DNA of 64,000 nucleotides from Bacteroidia bacterium (GCA_030428865.1 JAUIEK010000001.1:1-64000); one strand, 5' to 3'. Counted from the stretch's first letter, positions 9,275 through 19,089 are shown. Notes: generated from the sequence alone by a model not told the origin. Numbers and translations: made by a program.

Positions 9275-10420
9275 ATGCAATTTTCAGATATTATTGGGCA
9301 AAATCATATTATAAATCATTTAAAAACTTCTGCCAAAAATGGGCGTATTCCTCATGCCCAACTCTTTGTAGGAAAAAATGGTTATGGAACGCTACCTATG
9401 GCAATTGCTTATGCTCAGTTTCTGCTCACTAAATTTTCTAACAATTCAGAAGCCAGTAAATTAAAAGCTGAAAAATTACAACATCCTGATTTGCATTTTG
9501 CTTTTCCTGTTACCACAACCGATCGTGTAAAAAAGCATCCTATTAGTGATTTGTTTTTACAAGAATGGCGCGAATTTTTAGCCGAACAGCCTTATGGAAG
9601 TCTTTTTAGATGGCTTCAATACATTGGTGTAGAAAATAAACAAGGGCTAATTAATGTAGATGAAGCGCAAGAAATTGTAAAAAAACTTCAATTAAAATCT
9701 TACGAAGGTGGCTTTAAAGTAATGATTATTTGGATGGCAGAAAAAATGAATTTAGCTGCTGCAAATAAACTATTAAAGCTGATAGAAGAGCCGCCTGAAA
9801 AAACAATTTTTCTGTTAGTTACTGAAAACGAAGAGCAAATTATCTCCACCATAAAATCTCGTTGTCAAGCACTCCATTTTCCGGCGCTAAGCGAAAACGA
9901 AATTATTAAAGGGTTAATGAAATTAGAAGCTGTATCTGAAAATGCAGCAATAAAAATAGCACACAAAGCAGAGGGAGATTTTGAAAAAGCTATACATCTA
10001 CTTCATGAAGATTCTAACGATTTGGTTTTTGAGCAGTGGTTTATTGCATGGATACGAACAGCTTTTCAAGCAAAGGGAAATGCTTCTGTGGTTAAGCAAC
10101 TGGTTTCTTGGGGAGATACAATTGCCGGTAAAGGGAGAGAGACGCAAAAACAATTCTTAGCATATTGTTTGCAATTTTTTAGGCAAGCTCTTTTGCTAAA
10201 CTATCAGCAACCAGATTTGGTGTTTTTGGAAACAACAACTCCTAACTTTGATCTGAATAAGTTTGCTCCTTTTGTACATGCGAATAACATTCTAGATATT
10301 CAAAAAGAATTGGAAGAAGCGCTTTATCATATAGAGAGAAATGCCAATGCAAAAATTGTTTTTACTGATCTTTCTATGAAACTTACACGACTCTTGCATA
10401 AAAAGGAAGAAAAAGTATAA
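9275..10420 (+). CDS. holB: DNA polymerase III subunit delta' (clamp loader)
   Basis: Delta' is a non-hydrolysing AAA+ subunit of the clamp-loader complex that places the sliding clamp on DNA. The first residues (FSDIIGQNHIINHL) are typical of this family. The P-loop position is degenerate (VGKNGYGTL, no Lys-Ser/Thr), as expected for delta'. The sensor region has KLIEEPPEKT and the SRC motif (STIKSRCQ). The zinc-binding Cys residues of the E. coli protein are absent. Length is 381 aa. The stop lies 7 bp from the convergent MOSC gene. Confidence 0.9.
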   Translation: MQFSDIIGQNHIINHLKTSAKNGRIPHAQLFVGKNGYGTLPMAIAYAQFLLTKFSNNSEASKLKAEKLQHPDLHFAFPVTTTDRVKKHPISDLFLQEWREFLAEQPYGSLFRWLQYIGVENKQGLINVDEAQEIVKKLQLKSYEGGFKVMIIWMAEKMNLAAANKLLKLIEEPPEKTIFLLVTENEEQIISTIKSRCQALHFPALSENEIIKGLMKLEAVSENAAIKIAHKAEGDFEKAIHLLHEDSNDLVFEQWFIAWIRTAFQAKGNASVVKQLVSWGDTIAGKGRETQKQFLAYCLQFFRQALLLNYQQPDLVFLETTTPNFDLNKFAPFVHANNILDIQKELEEALYHIERNANAKIVFTDLSMKLTRLLHKKEEKV

Positions 10421-10427
10421 TCTCACC

Positions 10428-10970
10428 TTATTTTTTACCCTCAAACACTTGAGCAATTGTTGGGTTTTCCGGACATTTTTTTAAGCTTTTAAATGTATCT
10501 CCAATTTTCACATTGCCTGTTTGCAAAGCTTTAAAATACACTCCACACATTGTTGTTTGCCAAAAAGCTTTTACAACTTTCATGTCATTAAATCGAACTC
10601 CTAATTTCATGCATGGTTGCCTACTAGTTGTGGCTTCTAAAATAGTTTCTCCTAACAAAAACTGATCACCAACATGAATGGTCGTTTCATCTAAATCATC
10701 AACTGTTAGGTTCTCGCCAAACATTCCTAAAACCCAATCTGAATTTGGAAATAGATTTTTAAAGTAATCATAATGCTTTAACGAATATGCGTAAACTGCT
10801 TGGTTTATTCCTCCATGATGTTTTCGATCACAAATAACATCTTCTTTAACATTTTCACCATCCAAAAAAATAGGTTGCTGAACAGGGAATTTAAAAATTC
10901 CTGTCACAACTTTTTTTCCTTTCCAATCAACCTCTTTTCTTTCACCAATATTTGTAGAAACTATTTTCAT
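10428..10970 (-). CDS. MOSC domain protein (YiiM-like)
   Basis: A 180-aa protein with the MOSC fold, related to the C-terminal domain of molybdenum-cofactor sulfurase. Motifs: DRKHHGGINQAVYAYS, LGMFGENLTV, and a conserved Cys in TSRQPCMKLG that would contact the cofactor. E. coli YiiM reduces hydroxylated purines with Mo-cofactor; whether this protein does so cannot be told. It lies 14 bp downstream of the GH3-like gene on the same strand. Confidence 0.85.
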   Translation of the reverse strand: MKIVSTNIGERKEVDWKGKKVVTGIFKFPVQQPIFLDGENVKEDVICDRKHHGGINQAVYAYSLKHYDYFKNLFPNSDWVLGMFGENLTVDDLDETTIHVGDQFLLGETILEATTSRQPCMKLGVRFNDMKVVKAFWQTTMCGVYFKALQTGNVKIGDTFKSLKKCPENPTIAQVFEGKK

Positions 10971-10984
10971 AACCCACAGTAAAT

Positions 10985-12481
10985 TTAGTTTTTTACGTAA
11001 TTTACCAATACATCAGCAATTTTTCTGTTATCTGATAATTGAGGAATCTTGTTTTGACCACCAAACTTACCTATCGATTTCATATACTCATGAAATCCGC
11101 CTTTTTGTACTTTTCTAACAATTAAGGGTTTTAAAATTTTGCCTTCTATTAGATCAAAATAATAGATATTTTGGTTTTGCATAGACTGATCTATTTTAGC
11201 AGCAAACGCTTCTATGCTTTCTGGTTCATTTTCAAACTCTATAAACCACTCATGATATGGTAATCCTTCTTCTGGATTTACTTGTGGCGCTACTGTAAAT
11301 TCGCTAACAGTTACTTGAGTTCCAGCAATTGCGTCTTGCAATGCTTTTTCCACTTCTTTTCCAATTACATGTTCGCCAAAAGCAGAAATAAAATGCTTAA
11401 TTCTTCCTGTAACTTTTATTCGATAAGGTAATAATGATGTAAACTCTACAGTATCTCCAATATTATAACCCCATAATCCTGCAGATGTATTTAATATAAT
11501 TACATAGTTAATGCCCAATTCTACATGTTCTATGGTTAATCGTCTTGGGTTTTCATCAAAAAACTCATCAGCAGGAATAAATTCATAGAAAATTCCACTA
11601 TCGAGCTGTAATAACATTCCTTTTTCTTTTTGAGAATCTTGGTACGCGATAAACCCTTCGGATGCAGGATATAGTTCTATGTAATCTATTTTTTTGCCAA
11701 TAAGCGTTTCAAACTTGTTCTTATAAGGTTCAAAATTGACTCCGCCATAAACAAAGAAATTAAAGTTTGGAAATATCTCACTCACTTTTTTACCCGTTTT
11801 GGCAATCAACTTTTCAAAATAGATTTGTACCCAAGAAGGAATTCCGCTAATAACCGTCATGTTTTCTGGCAAAGTTTCTTCTACAATGGCATCTACTTTT
11901 GTATCCCAATCTTCTATGCAATTAACTTCCCAACTTGGCAATCTGTTTTTTTGAAGATATTTTGGCACATAGTGTGCTGCTATTCCGCTTAGACGACCCA
12001 ATTTAATTCCGTTTTTATTATTTAAAACCGGGCTTCCTTGTAAAAAAATCATTTTTCCATCTACAAAACTAGCATCTCCTGTTTCGGCTATATAAAATAA
12101 TAAAGCATTTCTAGCTGCCTTAATATGTGTGGGCATCGATTCTTTTGTAATCGGAATATATTTAGCTCCTGAGGTTGTACCTGAAGTTTTAGCAAAATAA
12201 ATCGGTTTTCCTTTCCATAGCACATTTTCTTCTCCTTTCACAACTCGATCTATATATAATTTTAACCCTTCATAATCATTGATAGGTACCTTTTTTATAA
12301 AGTCAGCATAATTATGAATTTGCTCAAAATTATGATCTCTTCCAAAAGCAGTATCCTTGGCATTTTGAATCAGGTTCTTAAATACTTTTTGCTGAGTTTT
12401 GTGAGGCTGATACGCCCATTTATACACTTTTTTTCGAACAAGTTTGGCAAATGGTACAGCCAATAAAGATTTTAAGCTCAT
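10985..12481 (-). CDS. GH3 family acyl-adenylating enzyme-like protein
   Basis: A 498-aa member of the GH3 family, named after plant auxin-responsive proteins that conjugate acids to amino acids through acyl-adenylates. The ATP-binding P-loop is clear: AKTSGTTSGAKYIPIT at about 97-112. YPASEGF and the hinge KVTGRIKHF are also present. Bacterial GH3 proteins have no established substrate. Its ATG overlaps the stop of the M23 gene by 4 bp (ATGA), so the two are translationally coupled. Confidence 0.85.
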   Translation of the reverse strand: MSLKSLLAVPFAKLVRKKVYKWAYQPHKTQQKVFKNLIQNAKDTAFGRDHNFEQIHNYADFIKKVPINDYEGLKLYIDRVVKGEENVLWKGKPIYFAKTSGTTSGAKYIPITKESMPTHIKAARNALLFYIAETGDASFVDGKMIFLQGSPVLNNKNGIKLGRLSGIAAHYVPKYLQKNRLPSWEVNCIEDWDTKVDAIVEETLPENMTVISGIPSWVQIYFEKLIAKTGKKVSEIFPNFNFFVYGGVNFEPYKNKFETLIGKKIDYIELYPASEGFIAYQDSQKEKGMLLQLDSGIFYEFIPADEFFDENPRRLTIEHVELGINYVIILNTSAGLWGYNIGDTVEFTSLLPYRIKVTGRIKHFISAFGEHVIGKEVEKALQDAIAGTQVTVSEFTVAPQVNPEEGLPYHEWFIEFENEPESIEAFAAKIDQSMQNQNIYYFDLIEGKILKPLIVRKVQKGGFHEYMKSIGKFGGQNKIPQLSDNRKIADVLVNYVKN

Positions 12482-13347
12482 TTAAAATCAATATAATTTA
12501 ACGGATTTACAGCATATCCATTGCTCCATAACTCAAAATGTAAATGAGGACCTGTTGTGAGTTCTCCTGTGGAGCCTACACTAGCTATTACTTCTCCTGA
12601 TTTAACCAAATCTCCTTGTTGTTTTAATAGTGCGCCATTGTGTTTGTATACAGAAACAAAATTACTCGCATGTTTTAGAATAATTACGTAACCTGTTCCT
12701 ATTGTCCATTCTGAAAAAATAACTGTGCCATCTGCAATTGCTTTAATAGGCGCACCCGTTTTAGCCACAATGTCAAGAGCAAAGTGTTTGTTATTGGCAT
12801 TATACGTTTGAGAAATGGTTCCTGTTATTGGAGCAAAAAACACAACTTTAGCACGATCTGTTATATTTTCTGAAACAGAAAAGCGATTTTTTTCTTCTAC
12901 TTTCTCTCGAAATAATGACTCTTCTTCTGTTGCATTTAACCTCACACTGTCTAAAAAAACTCGTTTAGATTCTTCTTGAATGGAGTCTATTTGTTCTTCG
13001 CCTTTTATTTCTCCTGTTAAAACAGGCTTAATTGCTGCCGTAAATTGTTCTAGCATTGCTAGTCTTGCTTTTAAAGAATCGCTTTCAAACACAAGGTTTC
13101 TTGCTTGTTTTTTAAGTTTGGTTGAAGAATAACCAGGAATGTATTCTTTAATGGGTGTAAAAGCTATTAGCAGAATAGTACCAACAATTAAAATTATTGA
13201 AAACAACCCACTGGAAACAAAAACATTAAGGCGAGAAAGTTTTATAGAAAAACGTTCTTCAAACGTATCTTCATTTAGAATTACTAACCTGTATTTGTCG
13301 GTTAATTTTTTCCTAAACTTTCTTTGTTTGTTTTTTGTTTTTGTCAT
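12478..13347 (-). CDS. Membrane-anchored M23 metallopeptidase
   Basis: A 289-aa inner-membrane protein with a short basic cytoplasmic tail, one transmembrane helix (about 43-65), a helical region (75-155) and a C-terminal LytM/M23 domain. The zinc site is complete: H188-x3-D192 and H268-x-H270 in GPHLHFE. It probably cuts peptidoglycan cross-bridges during envelope growth, or acts with other hydrolases. It is the first gene of a unit with the GH3-like gene, which overlaps its stop by 4 bp. Confidence 0.9.
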   Translation of the reverse strand: MTKTKNKQRKFRKKLTDKYRLVILNEDTFEERFSIKLSRLNVFVSSGLFSIILIVGTILLIAFTPIKEYIPGYSSTKLKKQARNLVFESDSLKARLAMLEQFTAAIKPVLTGEIKGEEQIDSIQEESKRVFLDSVRLNATEEESLFREKVEEKNRFSVSENITDRAKVVFFAPITGTISQTYNANNKHFALDIVAKTGAPIKAIADGTVIFSEWTIGTGYVIILKHASNFVSVYKHNGALLKQQGDLVKSGEVIASVGSTGELTTGPHLHFELWSNGYAVNPLNYIDFK

Positions 13348-13365
13348 TTAAAAAACATTGATTCA

Positions 13366-13373
13366 CAAATATA
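13366..13373 (-). promoter_or_regulatory. Candidate -7 box (TATATTTG) for the M23-GH3 unit
   Basis: Minus-strand match to TAnnTTTG, 19 bp before the ATG at 13347. It sits in the 44-bp gap after nadD, arguing that M23-GH3 has its own promoter. Confidence 0.45.
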
Positions 13374-13391
13374 AACGAAAAAATGCCTGTA

Positions 13392-13973
13392 CTATTTTTT
13401 ATAAAAGTTCATTTCATCAATATACTCCCAAACTTCTTTAGTAAGCATTGGTTTTACATTTTTTCTTTCTTTAATTCCTTGTCGTATTAGTGTAGAAGAA
13501 ATTTGAATAATTGGCGCATTTATTTTGTGAATATTTTTATGATTACTAAATTTCGGTTTCACCTGTCCTTCTGCAATTCTTGGATATACATATACAGCAT
13601 AGTTCTCTAAAATGGTGTTATAATTTTTCCATTTATGAAATCCTTTTAAATTATCTTCTCCCATAATCAAGGCAAATTCATAATCTGGATATTTTTCAGC
13701 TATGTAAGCTAGAGTAGTTACCGTGTAATTGGGCTGAGGTAGTTTAAACTCTATATCTGATGGCTTTATTTTTGGATAATCTTCTGTAGCAATATATACA
13801 AGCTGATGTCTATGGTGGTTGTCTAAAAGAGATCGTTTTTCTTTGTGTGGATTATGAGGTGTAACAACCATCCAAACCTCATCTAAATCAGAATATTCCA
13901 CAAGATAATTGGCAATAATTAGATGGCCAATATGTACAGGATTGAATGTGCCAAAGTATAACCCAACTTTCAT
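13392..13973 (-). CDS. nadD: Nicotinate-nucleotide adenylyltransferase
   Basis: NadD makes deamido-NAD from nicotinate mononucleotide and ATP. The 193-aa protein has the nucleotidyltransferase signature GTFNPVHIGH (8-17) and the C-terminal ISSTLIR motif. It starts 2 bp after the gmk stop, as the last gene of yicC-gmk-nadD. Confidence 0.95.
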   Translation of the reverse strand: MKVGLYFGTFNPVHIGHLIIANYLVEYSDLDEVWMVVTPHNPHKEKRSLLDNHHRHQLVYIATEDYPKIKPSDIEFKLPQPNYTVTTLAYIAEKYPDYEFALIMGEDNLKGFHKWKNYNTILENYAVYVYPRIAEGQVKPKFSNHKNIHKINAPIIQISSTLIRQGIKERKNVKPMLTKEVWEYIDEMNFYKK

Positions 13974-13975
13974 AA

Positions 13976-14554
13976 TTATTGATTAAGAAATTCTTCTACT
14001 AAATTTTCTGCTTCTTTAAGAGCTACTTGTAAATCGTAGTTTTTAATAATCTTATCAAATTGAGGCGCCGTTGCCATTTCTATAGATGCTTTGGCAATCC
14101 GCATATTTATTTTGTCTTCACTCTCTGTACTTCTTTTTTTAAGTCGAATTTTAAGTTCATCTACACTAGGTGGTTTTACAAAAACAGCCAATGTTTGTTC
14201 TGGGAATTTTTTCTTAATTCGCAAACCTCCTACAACATCAATATCAAAAATGACATGTTTCCCTTTTTTCCAAATTCTTTCTACTTCAGACTTCAGCGTT
14301 CCGTAAAAGTTATCTCGGTAAACTTCTTCCCATTCTAGAAACTCATCATTTTTAATTTTTTCTTTAAATGCTTTACTTGAAATAAAATAATAGTCTTTAC
14401 CATCTTCTTCTTTTCCTCTCGGCTCTCTTGATGCAGCCGATATTGAAAATTCCAAATTTAACCGCTCTTGTGTTAGAAGGTGTCTTACAATAGTTGTTTT
14501 TCCTGATCCAGAAGGCGCTGAGAATACAAAAAGTTTCCCTTTAAAATCATTCAT
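13976..14554 (-). CDS. gmk: Guanylate kinase
   Basis: Gmk phosphorylates GMP to GDP. The protein has 192 aa with P-loop APSGSGKT (13-20), the GMP-binding SREPRGKEEDGKDYYF region and FDIDVVGG. It starts 1 bp after the yicC stop and ends 2 bp before nadD. Confidence 0.96.
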   Translation of the reverse strand: MNDFKGKLFVFSAPSGSGKTTIVRHLLTQERLNLEFSISAASREPRGKEEDGKDYYFISSKAFKEKIKNDEFLEWEEVYRDNFYGTLKSEVERIWKKGKHVIFDIDVVGGLRIKKKFPEQTLAVFVKPPSVDELKIRLKKRSTESEDKINMRIAKASIEMATAPQFDKIIKNYDLQVALKEAENLVEEFLNQ

Positions 14555-14555
14555 T

Positions 14556-15422
14556 TTAAAGAATATTAAGTATTTGTTCTTTTATTTTTTCGAGCTCGTT
14601 TTTCATAAGAATAACCAACTTCTGAATAGGAGCATAATTCGCTTTAGAACCCATAGTATTAATTTCTCTACCAATCTCCTGAACAATAAATCCTAGTTTT
14701 TTTCCGTTGGAAGTTGATGCTTCTAACTCTTGCAAAAAATAATCTAAATGATTTGCTAACCTTACTTTTTCTTCATTGATATCTAATTTTTCGAGATAGT
14801 AAATTAGCTCTTGCTCAAAACGATTTTGATCAATCTCCACCTTTAAATCATCAATCGCTTTTTTCAATTTAACTCTTACATGATCAATACGATCCTCATC
14901 TTTTTCTTCAACTTTCTCTAAAAATTGTTTAATGCTTTTTATTCGTTCTTTAAAATCAGATTCTAGGGACAACGCTTCATCTGTTCTGTACTGATTGATT
15001 TCTTGTAAAGCAACATCAATCCCTGCGTTTATCTGCCGCCATTCTTCTTCATTTAACTCTTCTCGTTCCGTTTTAAGAGCATCAGGCATTCTTACAGCTA
15101 TTTTTAACAGCTCAACATCATCAGATGTTCCTGTTTGTACTACATTTCTAAGTTGCTTAATGTATTCTGTAATTACTCCTTTATTTACTGTAGCAGTAGT
15201 CTCATCAGCAGTCATCTCAATGTAAATAGAAAAATCTACTTTACCTCTAACCAGTTCACTAGCAATCTTTCTTCTCACATCTAATTCTTTTTCTCTGTAA
15301 TAAGAAGGAATGCGAACGTTTATATCTAAATTTTTACTGTTAAGAGACTTTACCTCTACCGTTACTTTTTTGTTAGGAAGCTGTAAAACTGTTTTGCCAT
15401 ATCCTGTCATGGACTGAATCAT
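14556..15422 (-). CDS. yicC: YicC family endoribonuclease
   Basis: A 288-aa protein of the YicC family; E. coli YicC is an endoribonuclease linked to RNA turnover. The N-terminus MIQSMTGYGK and the C-terminal GREINTMGSKAN element are diagnostic. The middle is a long helical region rich in Glu and Lys. It leads the yicC-gmk-nadD unit; the ATG at 15422 gives the canonical start. Confidence 0.93.
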   Translation of the reverse strand: MIQSMTGYGKTVLQLPNKKVTVEVKSLNSKNLDINVRIPSYYREKELDVRRKIASELVRGKVDFSIYIEMTADETTATVNKGVITEYIKQLRNVVQTGTSDDVELLKIAVRMPDALKTEREELNEEEWRQINAGIDVALQEINQYRTDEALSLESDFKERIKSIKQFLEKVEEKDEDRIDHVRVKLKKAIDDLKVEIDQNRFEQELIYYLEKLDINEEKVRLANHLDYFLQELEASTSNGKKLGFIVQEIGREINTMGSKANYAPIQKLVILMKNELEKIKEQILNIL

Positions 15423-15447
15423 GCATCAATTTTTTTAAAATGAACTA

Positions 15448-15455
15448 CAAAGATA
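15448..15455 (-). promoter_or_regulatory. Candidate -7 box (TATCTTTG) for yicC-gmk-nadD
   Basis: Minus-strand match to TAnnTTTG, 26 bp before the yicC ATG and 6 bp after the DMT transporter stop. Confidence 0.45.
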
Positions 15456-15460
15456 CATTT

Positions 15461-16360
15461 TTATTTAGGCGATACTTTGGGCTGACGAGTAACTAGAAAT
15501 ACGCCTACAAAAATTAGCAGCGTTGCCATTATTTTAATCGTATTAAGAGAATCACTGCCTACAATTAAAGCATAAATTGTAGCAACTACAGGCTGTAAAT
15601 AAATAAAGACACTAACTGTTGTTGGTTTTAGCTTTGATAAAGCGTATAAATTAAAAAGATAAGTGATACAGGTTGTAAATAGGACAACAAAACCTATTTT
15701 AAGAAAAATATTTACGGGCAAGCTAGTCCATAGAACTTCGGAAAACTCTGCATAACTAAATGGTAAAACCAAAATAAATCCAAACAAATACAGCCACTTT
15801 ACAAAAACAATTGGATGGTATTTATGAATAATACCTTTTACCAAAACTAAATACATAGCATAAGAAGCTGCATTTACAAACACTAAAAAATTGCCAAGAG
15901 TTAGGTTGTTCCCTTCCGAATTTTGCTGATTTCCGTACATAATTAGAATAATTGCTCCAATTAATCCTGCAAAAACTCCTAAAATTCTTTTTTTAGGAAT
16001 ACGATTTTTAATAATAATGCTAGAAAATATCAGCACCAAGATTGGAGACATAACCATAATGACAGAAGCACTAATGGGAGTTGTATAACTTAAGCCTTTA
16101 AAAAAGTTTAGCATGTTAAATGCCACTCCAAAAAAAGCACATAAAAGAATACGTTTATAATCGTGAGTTTCAATTTTTTTTGCATTTTTTACCAACAAGC
16201 CTAATAGCCAAAAGATAATTGTAGCACAGCCTACTCGAACCAAAATAAAGCCAAAAGGTTTTATATAAAAAGACATTACGTCTTTAGCAATCGTGAATGT
16301 AACTCCGTAGATAATAGCCGCTAGAAAAAGAGCTACAATTGCCAGTGTTCGAGTATTCAT
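15461..16360 (-). CDS. DMT superfamily (EamA) transporter
   Basis: A 299-aa polytopic membrane protein with about ten transmembrane helices in two EamA halves (roughly 5-140 and 150-290). This is the arrangement of drug/metabolite exporters. Cargo cannot be predicted. The ATG at 16360 (MNTRT) was preferred to the one 6 bp upstream. The gene is divergent from the GT9 gene across 77 bp. Confidence 0.88.
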   Translation of the reverse strand: MNTRTLAIVALFLAAIIYGVTFTIAKDVMSFYIKPFGFILVRVGCATIIFWLLGLLVKNAKKIETHDYKRILLCAFFGVAFNMLNFFKGLSYTTPISASVIMVMSPILVLIFSSIIIKNRIPKKRILGVFAGLIGAIILIMYGNQQNSEGNNLTLGNFLVFVNAASYAMYLVLVKGIIHKYHPIVFVKWLYLFGFILVLPFSYAEFSEVLWTSLPVNIFLKIGFVVLFTTCITYLFNLYALSKLKPTTVSVFIYLQPVVATIYALIVGSDSLNTIKIMATLLIFVGVFLVTRQPKVSPK

Positions 16361-16437
16361 AATCACAAAGTTGAGGAATTAAATCTGATTGACATTTTGT
16401 TTTTAAGAAAAGATTACTTTTACTATCAAAATCAGAA

Positions 16438-17481
16438 TTGAGAACAAAAGAATCACATATTCTTGTTTGGCGATTATCTGCCATGGGAGATGTTGCCATG
16501 ACTGTTCCTGTACTTTTAAATCTTGTTAAACAACATCCAGAACTAAAACTAACCATTGTTTCTAAGCCTTTTTTTGAACCTCTTTTTAAAGATATTCCCA
16601 GTGTTAATTTCTTTCCTGTTGATGTAAAAAATCGACATAAAGGTTTTGTTGGTTTGTACAAGCTTTTTAAAGAGATTAAAAAACTCAATATTACACATGT
16701 TGCAGATCTGCACAATGTTTTACGATCTAAAATTATTCGGTTTTTCTTTCGCTTAACTAATACCCCAACAGCGCAAATAGATAAGGGACGAAAAGAAAAA
16801 AAAGAGCTTACCAAGCAAGCCAAAAAGACACGAAAACCTTTAAAGTCTTCACACCAGCGATATGCTGATGTATTTTTTAAACTAGGGTTTCCTATTCAGT
16901 TAAGCCCTAATTCTAAAAAGCCTCCGATCATTTCTAAAAAAACTGCTGAACTAACAGGTTCAAAAACTTTATATTGGATTGGCATTGCTCCATTTGCCGC
17001 TTTTGAAGGAAAAACGTATCCAATTCATTTAATGAAACAAGTGGTAGAGGAACTATCAAAGCAACCTGTTAAAATCATGTTTTTTGGAGGTGGTAAGGAA
17101 GAAATAAATCAACTAGAAAATATAGCAGTTCTATTTCCAAATACAATTAATCTTGCAGGAAAACTCCGTTTTGAAGAAGAGCTTTCAGTTATTTCTCAAC
17201 TCGATTTAATGATTTCTATGGATTCTGGCAACGGGCATCTTGCCGCTATGTTTGGAGTTGAAACACTCACTGTTTGGGGTGTAACACATCCTTTTGCTGG
17301 GTTTGTTCCTTACAATCAACCTAATAAAAATCAAATTCTACCCGATTTAAACAAGTATCCTTTATTGCCTTGTTCCGTTTTTGGAAAGACTGTTTTTAAA
17401 GGCTACGAAAAGGTTATGGAGTCAATTCATCCTTCAGACATTGTAGAAAAATCGTTACAAATACTAAATTTGAATGATTAA
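16438..17481 (+). CDS. Glycosyltransferase family 9 (heptosyltransferase-like), TTG start
   Basis: A 347-aa GT-B protein related to lipopolysaccharide heptosyltransferases. RLSAMGDVAMTVPVL (12-26) is the family N-terminal signature. The nucleotide-sugar site lies in MDSGNGHLAAMFGVETLTVWG near 260-280. No ATG precedes the signature after the in-frame stop at 16390; TTG at 16438 is the only plausible start. It probably acts on the inner side of the membrane in LPS core or another glycan. upp follows after 15 bp. Confidence 0.85.
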   Translation: MRTKESHILVWRLSAMGDVAMTVPVLLNLVKQHPELKLTIVSKPFFEPLFKDIPSVNFFPVDVKNRHKGFVGLYKLFKEIKKLNITHVADLHNVLRSKIIRFFFRLTNTPTAQIDKGRKEKKELTKQAKKTRKPLKSSHQRYADVFFKLGFPIQLSPNSKKPPIISKKTAELTGSKTLYWIGIAPFAAFEGKTYPIHLMKQVVEELSKQPVKIMFFGGGKEEINQLENIAVLFPNTINLAGKLRFEEELSVISQLDLMISMDSGNGHLAAMFGVETLTVWGVTHPFAGFVPYNQPNKNQILPDLNKYPLLPCSVFGKTVFKGYEKVMESIHPSDIVEKSLQILNLND

Positions 17482-17496
17482 TAATATAAGACAACA

Positions 17497-18156
17497 ATGA
17501 AAATTCATCATATACAAAGCACTAATTCTGTTCTCAATAATTTTATAGCAGAGCTGCGTGATATTACAATTCAGATAGATTCCATGCGATTTCGCAGAAA
17601 TATAGAGCGTATTGGTGAGATTTTGAGTTATGAAATGAGTAAAACTTTTGACTATAAAGCAAAAGAAGTTGTTACTCCATTAGGGAAAAAAGACAGTTTT
17701 ATCTCAGAACAGCCTGTAATTTGCTCTATTTTAAGAGCTGGGTTACCTCTTCATCAAGGCTTGCTTAATTATTTTGATCGTGCTGAGAACGCTTTTATTT
17801 CGGCATACAGACATCATCCTAAAAACGACACTGAATTTGAAATTATAACCGAATATGTTGCAACTCCTAACTTGCAAGATAAAACATTAATACTAGCAGA
17901 TCCTATGTTGGCAACAGGAAGGTCTCTAGTTAGTGTTTATGAGATTCTAAAGCAATATGGAGCTCCTAAAAACATTCATATTGCTAGTGTAATAGCCGCT
18001 CAAGAAGGGATTGATTATATTGCTGAAAAATTTCCTGAGAATACTCATCTTTGGATTGCAGCTATTGATGAAAAACTCACTGAAAAAGGCTACATTGTTC
18101 CTGGTCTTGGAGATGCTGGAGACTTAGCTTATGGTTCTAAATTAGAAGTAAAATAA
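17497..18156 (+). CDS. upp: Uracil phosphoribosyltransferase
   Basis: Upp salvages uracil with PRPP to make UMP. The 219-aa protein has the PRPP loop DPMLATGRS (135-143) and ILRAGLPLHQG for uracil/PRPP contacts; most family members have GGS rather than GRS in the loop. Its 3' end overlaps the convergent membrane-protein gene by 20 bp. Confidence 0.92.
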   Translation: MKIHHIQSTNSVLNNFIAELRDITIQIDSMRFRRNIERIGEILSYEMSKTFDYKAKEVVTPLGKKDSFISEQPVICSILRAGLPLHQGLLNYFDRAENAFISAYRHHPKNDTEFEIITEYVATPNLQDKTLILADPMLATGRSLVSVYEILKQYGAPKNIHIASVIAAQEGIDYIAEKFPENTHLWIAAIDEKLTEKGYIVPGLGDAGDLAYGSKLEVK

Positions 18157-19048
18157 TCGGCAGCACAAGGCCTGCAATAATTGCCAACTCTTTTATTAGT
18201 TTAGATTTTACAGATTCTATCCAATTTGTAATAACTATTGAAGTAGGAAAGAAAAGAAATTGAATCTCTGCTCCAGTTTTTGGGCTTATCAACAAAATAA
18301 ATCCTCCCGCACAAATTAAATTAACAGACACCATTGTCCAATACTTTCTGTAATCTCCACTAATACGAAGTACTTTGGGGGTTTTTACTATGTAAGAGAA
18401 AATAGTGATTATTCCTGCCAAAATAATAGGAATTTTATACCCCGATTGTAAATACAATGAAATATTCAAGTCTATTTGCCACGAAAAATCTGACAAAAAT
18501 GAATCAGTATTTCCATTCCAAAAAAGGAAGGAATAGATACAAAATAAAGGCATTAAAAATCCAATTAAAGGAATAATTATTGTTCGCCAACTAGTTTTTT
18601 GAAAAACACTATTTGCAGTGTAAATCAGCACAAAAAATATTACTGAAAAGGGTTCAAAAAGAAAAAAAATGCCCAACCAAAATCCACTATCAAATAATTT
18701 ACTGTAATGGTCTTTTGCGCTTCTAATGCTATACACTCTTCTGAGAAATAAAAGAAGTATTATGTGTTGCAGCAACTTATATTGATCAAAGATTGAAAAA
18801 GAGAAAGCTCCAAATAAGACGGCAAAAAACAAAAACCCGTAAGAATTGTATAGAGTTAGCTTATTTTTAAATAGAATAAAGTTGTATATAAAGAATATAC
18901 CTGAAATTTCTAGCAACAAAATACTAATATCAAAAAAGGAAATAGTATTCTGATTTATTAAAAGGTTTGATAAAAAATAAACCGTAAGAAGTCCAAAAAT
19001 AATAAGAAAGTTTACAGGGCTAGATTTTCCAAAAAAATTGGCTAACAT
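18137..19048 (-). CDS. Polytopic membrane protein (DUF6427-like)
   Basis: A 303-aa hydrophobic protein with about eight predicted membrane helices and few charges. A recurring neighbour of upp in flavobacteria that I associate with DUF6427; the function is unknown. It converges on upp, with the last 20 bp shared, and is divergent from the 67-aa gene at 19090. Confidence 0.75.
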   Translation of the reverse strand: MLANFFGKSSPVNFLIIFGLLTVYFLSNLLINQNTISFFDISILLLEISGIFFIYNFILFKNKLTLYNSYGFLFFAVLFGAFSFSIFDQYKLLQHIILLLFLRRVYSIRSAKDHYSKLFDSGFWLGIFFLFEPFSVIFFVLIYTANSVFQKTSWRTIIIPLIGFLMPLFCIYSFLFWNGNTDSFLSDFSWQIDLNISLYLQSGYKIPIILAGIITIFSYIVKTPKVLRISGDYRKYWTMVSVNLICAGGFILLISPKTGAEIQFLFFPTSIVITNWIESVKSKLIKELAIIAGLVLPIILLLI

Positions 19049-19060
19049 GATTCGTTTTTA

Positions 19061-19068
19061 TACTTTTG
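19061..19068 (+). promoter_or_regulatory. Candidate promoter (-7 TACTTTTG) for the 19090 unit
   Basis: Matches TAnnTTTG, 21 bp before the ATG at 19090. A TTG at 19038-19040 sits 20 bp upstream as a possible -33 element. Confidence 0.45.
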
Positions 19069-19089
19069 CAGGGTAAATATACTTAAGTT

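Noticed and set aside
16284-16823. 179-codon open frame on the minus strand, opposite the GT9 gene
   Set aside because: It lies antisense to the well-supported GT9 and DMT genes, has no domain and an implausible composition; shadow frame.
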